From Alphaproteobacteria bacterium (GTDB taxonomy: Bacteria > Pseudomonadota > Alphaproteobacteria > CACIAM-22H2): a stretch of 7,806 nt of DNA. The stretch covers positions 1 through 7,806 of the forward strand of contig VGDA01000161.1 of the NCBI GenBank assembly GCA_016869915.1. Direction: 5' to 3'. The notes beneath the pieces are model-generated. The model was given only the letters and a program-made list of their open reading frames with translations. It was not told the DNA's origin and did not search any database. Positions 1 through 5,633 of this stretch are shown piece by piece; position 1 is the first letter of the stretch, and every line of letters begins with the position of its first letter. Both the position numbers and the translations under genes were made by a program.

Positions 1-111
1 GAATTCTGCCATGGATGCACTCCCCGGAACGCGCCCGAAACCGCTGGCCTGCCGGCGCGGGGGGGCGGTAGATAAGAGACCGAAGGCCCAGTCAATTCAA
101 GGATCCAGGTC
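1..111. other. Short non-coding leader upstream of the DapA/NAL-family gene
   Basis: No convincing gene lies here. The sequence is mixed, with a G-rich run around 58-66 and a less GC-rich stretch just before the downstream gene at about 90-105. No clear sigma70 -35/-10 pair, operator palindrome or terminator hairpin is visible, so a promoter for the downstream gene may lie here or beyond the left edge. Only the ribosome binding site near the right end can be supported. Confidence 0.5.
99..103 (+). promoter_or_regulatory. Ribosome binding site for the DapA/NAL-family gene
   Basis: AAGGA lies 8 bases upstream of the ATG at 112. This is a good Shine-Dalgarno match at normal spacing, and it supports that start over any internal ATG. 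Confidence 0.7.
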
Positions 112-1071
112 ATGACCCGTCTCCTCGACGAAGGCGCCAAGGGCGTCTACATCATCGCGGCCACGCCCTTCGCGGACAACGGCGCGCTCGACCTCGACTC
201 GACCGACCGCATGACCGACTACTACCTGCGCGTCGGATGCGACGGCATGACGATCCTCGGCGTGATGGGCGAGGCGCCGAAGCTCTCGCCGGAGGAATCG
301 GCGCAGTTCGCCGAGCGTGTCCTGCGCCGCGTCGCCGGCCGCATCCCCGTCGTCGTCGGCGTCAGCGCGCCGGGCATGACGGTCATGAAGTCGCTCACCG
401 AGAAGGTGATGCAGATGGGCGCGGCTGGCGTGATGGTCGCGCCGAATGCCGGTCTCAAGACCGACGAGGCGGTCGAGGCCTACTACGCCGCGGTCGTGAA
501 GTCGCTCGGCGCCGACGTGCCCATCGTGCTGCAGGACTATCCCGCGCTCACCGGCGTCAACATGTCGATCAGCTGCGTGAACCGCCTGCTCAAGGCGCAT
601 GACAGCATCAAGGTCCTCAAGCACGAGGATATCCCGGGCCATCGCAAGCTCACCAAGGTGCGCGCGGCCGAGGCCTCCGGCGACCGCAAGCGCCGTGTCT
701 CTATCCTCGTCGGCAACACGGCGCTCTACCTGCCGCAGGAACTGCGCCGCGGCGCCGATGGCGCCAACACGGGATTCGCCTATGCGGAGATGCTCGTCGA
801 GGTCTGCCGCAGGTTCTTCGCGGGCGACGCCGAGGGCGCCGAGGACCTCTACGACATCTACCTGCCGGTGGTGCGCCACGAGCAGCAGCCGGGCATCGGC
901 CTCGCCATCCGCAAGGAGATCCTGCGCCGCCGCGGCGTCATAGCCTCGGCGCATGTCCGCGCGCCCGGCGCGATGATGGACGCCGACGACCACAAGGAGC
1001 TCGACGGGCTGATCGCGCGCCTCGAGCGCAGGCTTGCCGAGCGCGGCATGTCGTCGAAGGCCGCGGAGTAG
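112..1071 (+). CDS. DapA/NAL-superfamily (dihydrodipicolinate synthase family) aldolase-type enzyme, substrate unknown
   Basis: A 319-residue cytoplasmic protein with the TIM-barrel layout and length of the class I aldolase superfamily that includes DapA, N-acetylneuraminate lyase and KDG aldolases. These enzymes form a Schiff base with a pyruvate-like keto acid. Visible landmarks are ATPF at 17-20, the GVMGE loop at 50-54 (GTTGE in DapA), QDYPALTG at 141-148 (YNVPSRTG in DapA), LKHED at 169-173 with K170 as the likely Schiff-base lysine, and the C-terminal rKEiL..RG segment around 268-275. Aligning by these landmarks, DapA Thr44 becomes V51, the Tyr107 region reads PNAG (111-114), Tyr133 becomes Q141 and Arg138 becomes L146. 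True DapA activity is therefore unlikely. It lies upstream of dinB in the same direction, and the predicted dinB start overlaps its 3' end. Family assignment is firm; the reaction is unknown. Confidence 0.92.
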   Translation: MTRLLDEGAKGVYIIAATPFADNGALDLDSTDRMTDYYLRVGCDGMTILGVMGEAPKLSPEESAQFAERVLRRVAGRIPVVVGVSAPGMTVMKSLTEKVMQMGAAGVMVAPNAGLKTDEAVEAYYAAVVKSLGADVPIVLQDYPALTGVNMSISCVNRLLKAHDSIKVLKHEDIPGHRKLTKVRAAEASGDRKRRVSILVGNTALYLPQELRRGADGANTGFAYAEMLVEVCRRFFAGDAEGAEDLYDIYLPVVRHEQQPGIGLAIRKEILRRRGVIASAHVRAPGAMMDADDHKELDGLIARLERRLAERGMSSKAAE

Positions 1072-2431
1072 CGTCCTGCCGCCCCCGGGAGCGACGGCGC
1101 CGGGGTTCTGCCGCGACTGCTTCGCGCGCGACGCCGCTGGCGCGGCGCGGGGCTGCGCGACCTGCGGATCGGCGCGCGTGCTGCGCCATCCCGAGCTCGA
1201 GGACCTGTCGCTCGCGCATGTCGATTGCGATGCCTTCTACGCCTCGGTGGAGAAGCGCGACGATCCCTCGCTCGCGGACAAGCCGCTGATCGTCGGCGGC
1301 GGCGCGCGCGGCGTCGTCACCACGGCCTGCTATATCGCGCGGCGCTCGGGCGTGCGCTCGGCGATGCCGATGTTCAAGGCGCTCGCGCTCTGCCCGCAGG
1401 CGACGGTCATCCGGCCCGACATGGCGAAGTACGGCGTGGTCAGCCGCCAGGTGCGCGACGTGTTCATGGACGCGACGCCGGTCGTCGAGCCGGTGTCGCT
1501 CGACGAGGCCTATCTCGACCTCTCCGGCACGGAACGCCTGCACGGCGAGCCGCCGGCGCTCGTGCTCGCGCGACTCGCGCGGCGCATCGAGAGCGAGATC
1601 GGCATCACCGTCTCGGTCGGCCTCAGCCACAACAAGCTGCTCGCCAAGCTCGCCTCGGAGCTCGACAAGCCGCGGGGCTTCGGCGTCGTGGGGCGCGCGG
1701 AGACCGCGGCCTTCCTCGCCGGCAAGCCGGCGCGCGCGCTGCCGGGCGTCGGCCCAAAGGCGACCGCGCGGCTCGCCGCGGACGGCATCGAGCAGGTGTC
1801 GCAGCTGCAGGCGCTCGGCGACACTGGGCTGCGCGCGCGCTACGGCGCCTGGGGCCAGCGCCTCGCGGACCTCGCCTTCGGGCGCGACGCGCGCGTCGTC
1901 GAGCCGGAGCGCGACGCCCGCGGCATCTCCTGCGAGACGACGTTCGCGCGCGACATAGCCGAGCTTGGCGCGCTGGAGGCCGAGCTCTGGCCGCTCTGCG
2001 AGAAGCTGTCGCGGCGCCTCAAGGCCGCGGGCCAGGCGGCGGCGACCGTCGTGCTCAAGCTCAAGACCGACCGGTTCCGGCTGCTCACGCGCCGCCGCGC
2101 CCCGCCGCGCCCGACCCAGCTCGCCGAGGAGCTCTACGCCGCCGGCCGCGCGCTGCTGGCACCGGAGGCGCGCGGCCAGCGCTACCGGCTCGTCGGCATA
2201 GGCGCGGGCGAGCTCGTCGACGCGGCCGAGGCGACGCGCGCGCCCGACCTCTTCGACCTCGTCGCGCCAGGCCCGAAGCCCGACGAGAAGCTCGAGCGTG
2301 CCATGGATGCCGTGCGCGCGCGCTTCGGCGACGGCGCGATCGTGAAGGGCAGGGGGCTGGCGCGTGCCACTTCCCCTGGTCCTGGCGGACGCGCCGCGGC
2401 TCGGCCGGGGAATGGTGGCCGCAAGGCCTAG
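1034..2431 (+). CDS. dinB: DNA polymerase IV (Y-family translesion polymerase) with N-terminal zinc-ribbon-like motif
   Basis: An error-prone Y-family polymerase for translesion synthesis. Numbered from the TTG at 1034, the protein has 465 residues. A Cys4 motif (C26, C29, C41, C44) precedes the palm, a feature I recall in many alphaproteobacterial Pol IV proteins. The palm carries AHVDCDAFYASVE (61-73) with catalytic D64 and steric-gate Y69, and SLDEAY (155-160) with catalytic D157 and E158. SVGLSHNKLLAKLASELDKP follows at 194-213. The thumb helix-hairpin-helix is LPGVGPKATARL (236-247) and the little finger spans about 300-400. PDLFD (404-408) resembles a beta-clamp-binding motif. The frame opens only after a stop at 1010-1012 and contains no ATG before the cysteines, so translation must begin at TTG 1034, overlapping the upstream gene by 38 bases, or at CTG 1076. 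About 25 Gly/Ala/Arg/Pro-rich residues follow the usual family end (IVKGRGL). Function is near certain; the start is not. Confidence 0.94.
   Translation: MPSAACRRRPRSSVLPPPGATAPGFCRDCFARDAAGAARGCATCGSARVLRHPELEDLSLAHVDCDAFYASVEKRDDPSLADKPLIVGGGARGVVTTACYIARRSGVRSAMPMFKALALCPQATVIRPDMAKYGVVSRQVRDVFMDATPVVEPVSLDEAYLDLSGTERLHGEPPALVLARLARRIESEIGITVSVGLSHNKLLAKLASELDKPRGFGVVGRAETAAFLAGKPARALPGVGPKATARLAADGIEQVSQLQALGDTGLRARYGAWGQRLADLAFGRDARVVEPERDARGISCETTFARDIAELGALEAELWPLCEKLSRRLKAAGQAAATVVLKLKTDRFRLLTRRRAPPRPTQLAEELYAAGRALLAPEARGQRYRLVGIGAGELVDAAEATRAPDLFDLVAPGPKPDEKLERAMDAVRARFGDGAIVKGRGLARATSPGPGGRAAARPGNGGRKA
1065..1068 (+). promoter_or_regulatory. Possible Shine-Dalgarno for an alternative CTG start of dinB
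   Basis: GGAG sits 7 bases before an in-frame CTG at 1076, across the stop codon of the upstream gene. The TTG at 1034 has only a weak, badly spaced GCAGG before it. Initiation at CTG 1076 would still keep all four zinc-ribbon cysteines. CTG starts are rare, so this is only a candidate. Confidence 0.3.
2428..2431. other. Overlapping stop codons of convergent genes (CTAG)
   Basis: The dinB stop TAG (2429-2431, plus) and the ABC ATPase stop TAG (2428-2430, minus) share the palindrome CTAG, inside the larger palindrome GCCTAGGC at 2426-2433. The two genes have no intergenic DNA between them, and I see no GC-hairpin plus T-run terminator on either strand nearby. Transcripts presumably overlap antisense to each other or end by a factor-dependent route. 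Confidence 0.9.
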
Positions 2432-3864
2432 GCGGGCACGCCAGGCGCGCGGGCGAGGCTGATCGTCTCGTCCGCGATCGCGCGGAGCAGAGACGCATCG
2501 TGGCTCACCAGCACGACCGAGATGCCCCGCGCCTCCACCTGTTCGCGCAGCAGGGCCATGGTCTCGCGCTGGACGACGGGATCGAGGCGAGAGGTCGGCT
2601 CGTCGGCAATGATCACGCGTGGATCGAGGGCCAGGACCCGGGCGAGGGACATGCGCTGGGCTTCTCCGCCGGAAAGTTCCTCAGGTCGGCGGTCGACGAG
2701 CGCGTGGCGAAGCTTCAGCCGGTCGAGGAGTTCCGGAAGCGCTCGCAAGGCGTCGAACCCGGGCACGACAAGGCGCAGCGCCTCGAACTGACGACGCAGC
2801 GGCACCCCGGGGATGAACGCTGCCGCCGGTTCCTGGTGGAGCTTCTGGTAGCGCCTGCGCATCGGGCGGATGGCATCCGGACGGCCGACGATGTCCTCGC
2901 CGGCCCACTCCACGCTCCCTGCCGATGGCCGCCGGAGTCCAAGCAGCACGTCGCCGAGCGTCGTCTTCCCGCAGCCGCTCGGGCCATCGATCCCGAGGAT
3001 CCCGCCGCGCGGCAGGTGCAGGTCGAGCTCCCTGAACAGCGGTGGCCTGCCGGGCCACGCGAAGGAGAGCCCGTGGGCCGAGAGCGCGAGGCGCGACCTG
3101 TCGCAGCTCCGCGCGCAGGAGGGCCAGGCCGCGGGGTCGGATGCCATCCAGGCACGGCCGAACGCGCTGCGCGGCGCGGCGATGACGTCTTCGGCGCGAC
3201 CATGCTCGACGATGCGTCCGCCATGGAGGATCGCGAGCTGCCCGGGCAGGGACTGCGCGAGGCGGCGGTCGTGGGTGATCACGAAGAGCGAACGTCCGTC
3301 GAGGAGGAGCCGGCGGAGCAGCCCGATGACCTGGCCGACGCGCTCAGGGTCTAGGCACTTGGTTGGCTCGTCGGCGACCACGACCGGTGCCCCGGTCCCG
3401 AGCGCCGTCGCGACGAGCACGCGCTGGGCCATGCCGCCGGAGAGCTCGAAGCCGAACTTCCCCCCATCCTCTTCCTCGAGGTCGACGGCCCGCAGCGCGA
3501 CGTCGATCTTCGCGCCCAGGAGCCCGGCAAGCGCCAGCTGCCGGCGCACGCGCATGATCGGGTCGAGTGCCGCCGCGGGTTCCTGCGGCACCAGCATGAG
3601 GTGCCGGCGCCACAGGGCTTTCAGGCCGCGCCCGTCGGCGGCGTCGAGGGGCCTTTCCCCTGCGAGGGTTATCGTTCCGGTCGCCTTCATCCCGGAGGGC
3701 AGGAGGCCCAGCATCGCGAGCGCCACAAGGCTCTTGCCGCTTCCGGTCTCGCCGATGAGCGTGAGGGCGCCGCCGCGCCGGATCGCGAAGGAGATGTCGT
3801 CGACGAGGGCGTTCCCGCCTGCGTCCCGGATGCGCAATCCCTCGACCGCGAGAGCGTCGGTCAT
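2428..3864 (-). CDS. ABC transporter ATP-binding protein, two fused nucleotide-binding domains (DppDF/NikDE-type)
   Basis: A 478-residue cytoplasmic ATPase that would power the DppB/DppC-type permease pair encoded just upstream. Domain 1 has Walker A GETGSGKS (38-45), Q-loop Q94, signature LSGGMAQR (141-148), Walker B VVVADEPT (161-168, E166 catalytic) and switch H198. Domain 2 has Walker A GPSGCGKT (294-301), Q-loop Q344, signature LSGGEAQR (398-405), Walker B VIIADEPT (417-424, E422) and switch H455. Both sites look intact, so one chain could supply both halves of the ATPase dimer. The protein is compact for a fused peptide/nickel ATPase: the linker is short with only a vestige of the HPYT-type tail, and domain 2 stops soon after its H-loop. 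The ATG at 3864 overlaps the permease stop as ATGA. The reading frame stays open upstream to 4608, but that part is permease sequence out of frame. Substrate cannot be read from this subunit. Confidence 0.95.
   Translation of the reverse strand: MTDALAVEGLRIRDAGGNALVDDISFAIRRGGALTLIGETGSGKSLVALAMLGLLPSGMKATGTITLAGERPLDAADGRGLKALWRRHLMLVPQEPAAALDPIMRVRRQLALAGLLGAKIDVALRAVDLEEEDGGKFGFELSGGMAQRVLVATALGTGAPVVVADEPTKCLDPERVGQVIGLLRRLLLDGRSLFVITHDRRLAQSLPGQLAILHGGRIVEHGRAEDVIAAPRSAFGRAWMASDPAAWPSCARSCDRSRLALSAHGLSFAWPGRPPLFRELDLHLPRGGILGIDGPSGCGKTTLGDVLLGLRRPSAGSVEWAGEDIVGRPDAIRPMRRRYQKLHQEPAAAFIPGVPLRRQFEALRLVVPGFDALRALPELLDRLKLRHALVDRRPEELSGGEAQRMSLARVLALDPRVIIADEPTSRLDPVVQRETMALLREQVEARGISVVLVSHDASLLRAIADETISLARAPGVPA
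3861..3864 (-). promoter_or_regulatory. ATGA stop/start overlap, DppC-type permease to ATPase
   Basis: The permease TGA (3863-3861) overlaps the ATPase ATG (3864-3862). No Shine-Dalgarno is seen before this ATG, so translation probably depends on termination and re-initiation from the permease gene, which would tie the subunit amounts together. Confidence 0.8.
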
Positions 3865-4667
3865 CGCACGCGCGGCGGCATGGACGATCCCGCAAGCGAA
3901 CGGCCCGCGAGCGAGAGCGCGAGGACCGTGGCGAAGATCGCCGCGCAGGGGGCCGCGACCTGCACGACGCCTTCGGCGAGGAAGGGCAGGAGATCGCTTA
4001 TCATCGCGCCCCATTCGGGGGTCGGCGGCCGCAGTCCCAGCCCGAGGAAGCCGAGCGCCGCGATCGACATGATCGCCTGGCCCGTCCCGAGGATCGCCAG
4101 CGGTGCGAGCGTCCGCAGCACGCGCGGCAGCACGTGTCGCAGCAGGATGATCCACTCGGGGAAGCCGGCGAGGCGGGCCGCCTCGACATGGCCCTCGCGC
4201 AGCGTGGACGTCGCGGTCGCGTCCGCCATGCGGGCGTATAGCGGCCACATCGCGAGGTGCAGGCCCGCCAGCATCGGCAAGACCCCGCCGCCGAACAGGC
4301 CGGAAAGCAGGAGGGCGAGCAGCAGGCCGGGGAAGGCCAGGACGAGGTCCGCGAGGCGCATCACGACGGCGCGCCCGGCTGCGCCGGAATTGGCGGCGAC
4401 CAGCCCGAGCAGCGTCCCCGTGGACGCCGACATGCCGACGCTCAGCAGCGCGAGGCCGAGCGAGTAGGGCGCTCCGGCGAGGACGCGCGAGAGCACGTCG
4501 CGGCCGACATGGTCGGTGCCGAGCCAGTGTCGTGCGCCCGGTGGTTCCATGACACGCATGAGATCCTGCCCCAGCGGGTCCATGGGCGCGACGAGGGGGC
4601 CGAGGCACGCAAGCGCCGCGATCGCCGCGGCGAGACCCGCCGCGCCTCGAGGCGGGGCGATCCTCAT
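3861..4667 (-). CDS. ABC transporter permease, DppC/NikC type
   Basis: A 268-residue inner-membrane subunit, the second half of the translocation channel. The N-terminus has one membrane segment (about 8-28), then the family motif HWLGTDHVGRDVLSRVLAGA (47-66). Further hydrophobic segments lie at about 68-92, 103-125, 127-147, 185-210 and 236-258. The cytoplasmic EAA loop that contacts the ATPase is VEAARLAGFPEWIILLRHVL (161-180), followed by LGFLGLGLRPPTPEWGAMIS (205-224), a strong DppC/OppC signature. The ATG at 4667 has GAGG 7 bases upstream (4678-4675) and overlaps the DppB-type stop as ATGA. At 268 residues it is slightly shorter than many DppC proteins, mostly through a short N-terminus. 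The frame is open far upstream, but that part is out-of-frame DppB-type sequence. Confidence 0.95.
   Translation of the reverse strand: MRIAPPRGAAGLAAAIAALACLGPLVAPMDPLGQDLMRVMEPPGARHWLGTDHVGRDVLSRVLAGAPYSLGLALLSVGMSASTGTLLGLVAANSGAAGRAVVMRLADLVLAFPGLLLALLLSGLFGGGVLPMLAGLHLAMWPLYARMADATATSTLREGHVEAARLAGFPEWIILLRHVLPRVLRTLAPLAILGTGQAIMSIAALGFLGLGLRPPTPEWGAMISDLLPFLAEGVVQVAAPCAAIFATVLALSLAGRSLAGSSMPPRVR
4664..4667 (-). promoter_or_regulatory. ATGA stop/start overlap, DppB-type to DppC-type permease
   Basis: The DppB-type TGA (4666-4664) overlaps the DppC-type ATG (4667-4665). A GAGG at 4678-4675 gives the second gene its own weak ribosome binding site as well, so both coupled and independent initiation are possible. 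Confidence 0.8.
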
Positions 4668-5608
4668 GGCTCGGCCTCGCGACGACGACGCGGATCGAGC
4701 CAGAGGCAAAGCAGGTCCGCGGCGAGGTTCACCAAGGCGAAGGCGAGGCCGACCAGCAGTCCGGCACCCATGATCACCGGCACGTCCCGGGCGACCAGCG
4801 ACTTGACGAGCAGGTCGCCGAGCCCGGGATAGTTGAACAGCGTCTCGATCACGACGAAGCCATCGATGACGAGGGTGAACTGGAGTGCGGCGAAGGTGAC
4901 GACGGGTATCGCCGCGTTGCGCGCGCCGTGATGGAGGAAGGCGGCTGCTGCGCCTAGCCCCTTCATCCGCGCGTAGGTCAGGAAGAAGGCCGCCCGGGCC
5001 TCCACGACCGCATCGCGCACCACCGGGATCGAGAATGCCGCCAGCGACAAGGCGAGCGTTAGCGCGGGCAGCACCATGTGCGCGCCCGTCCTGAAGCCGG
5101 CCGGTGGCAGGATGCGCAGCCCGAGCGCGAACACGGTGACCAGGCCGATGCCGACGAGAAAGGACGGCAGCGATGCGAGCGCGACGGCGAGGCCGCCCGC
5201 CGCCCGGTCGAGCCAGCCGCCCGGCCGGAACCCGGCAACCAGCCCGAGCGGGAGCGCGAGGACGTAGGATAGGAGCCAGCCCGCGGCGCCGAGCTGGATC
5301 GTGAACCGGGCATGGTGCGCGAGTTCCTCGGCCACCGGCCTTCCCGAGACCAGCGAGCGTCCAAGCTCGCCTCGTGCGATGCCGGCCATCCAGCGGCCGT
5401 ATTGCAAGGCGAGAGGGGCGTCGAGGCCCTCCTCCCGGCGGACGCGATCCGCGGCTTCCTGAGTGACGCGCTCGTCGCCGACGCGCGCCGCAGCGACCTG
5501 CAGGGCGAGGTTGCCGGGCAGGGCATGGATCGCGGCGAAGCATAGCGTGGCGAGGGCGATGGCCGTGGCGACGGCCTGCCCGAGCCGGTGCGCGAGCGCC
5601 CGGAGCAT
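4664..5608 (-). CDS. ABC transporter permease, DppB/NikB type
   Basis: A 314-residue inner-membrane subunit, the first half of the translocation channel. It opens with the classic short cytoplasmic start and first membrane segment (about 9-29) ending in LPGN (30-33). The periplasmic region has EGLDAPLALQYGRWMAGIARGELGRS at 60-85, in two family blocks (GLD.P...QY and GELG.S). Further segments lie at about 104-126, 138-165, 177-198, 232-254 and 280-303. The EAA-type loop is YARMKGLGAAAAFLHHGARN (212-231), and ETLFNYPGLGDLLVKSLVAR (255-274) is a strong DppB signature. Length is typical. The gene begins 25 bases after the binding-protein stop with no recognisable Shine-Dalgarno; the ATG at 5608 is chosen because it puts the first membrane segment at the usual place. 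Confidence 0.95.
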   Translation of the reverse strand: MLRALAHRLGQAVATAIALATLCFAAIHALPGNLALQVAAARVGDERVTQEAADRVRREEGLDAPLALQYGRWMAGIARGELGRSLVSGRPVAEELAHHARFTIQLGAAGWLLSYVLALPLGLVAGFRPGGWLDRAAGGLAVALASLPSFLVGIGLVTVFALGLRILPPAGFRTGAHMVLPALTLALSLAAFSIPVVRDAVVEARAAFFLTYARMKGLGAAAAFLHHGARNAAIPVVTFAALQFTLVIDGFVVIETLFNYPGLGDLLVKSLVARDVPVIMGAGLLVGLAFALVNLAADLLCLWLDPRRRREAEP

Positions 5609-5633
5609 CTGGTGCGACGCCAGGGCGGTCCGG
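5609..5633 (-). other. 25-base gap between binding-protein and permease genes
   Basis: This is the only non-overlapping junction in the operon. It holds no clear Shine-Dalgarno and no convincing hairpin that could lower expression of the downstream membrane subunits relative to the binding protein. Confidence 0.6.

Noticed and set aside
1..6. GAATTC at the very first base, with GGATCC at 101-106, as if from a cloning junction
   Set aside because: Two common six-base palindromes are expected by chance, and no vector-like sequence surrounds them. At most the left edge may be a contig or clone boundary.
11..115. 34-codon plus-strand ORF ending in an ATGA overlap with the DapA/NAL-family start, a possible leader peptide
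   Set aside because: It has no Shine-Dalgarno, no recurring-codon attenuator pattern and no conserved features; the overlap alone is weak evidence, since the downstream gene has its own AAGGA.
97..993. Long open frame (298 codons) antisense to the DapA/NAL-family gene
   Set aside because: It is Arg/Asp/His/Ala-rich with no recognisable family. It arises because the GC-rich codons of the real gene leave few stops on the opposite strand.
1225..3354. 709-codon plus-strand open frame running through dinB and then antisense to the ATPase gene
   Set aside because: Its translation is Arg/Ala-rich low complexity, it crosses the clear ends of two well-supported genes, and it has no domain match.
3865..4608. 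Upstream open extension of the ATPase frame, which could suggest a 726-residue protein
   Set aside because: The added part is out-of-frame reading of the DppC-type permease; the ABC domain begins naturally at ATG 3864 with the ATGA overlap.
4668..5543. Upstream open extension of the DppC-type frame
   Set aside because: It is the DppB-type gene read out of frame. The permease N-terminus and ribosome binding site fit ATG 4667.
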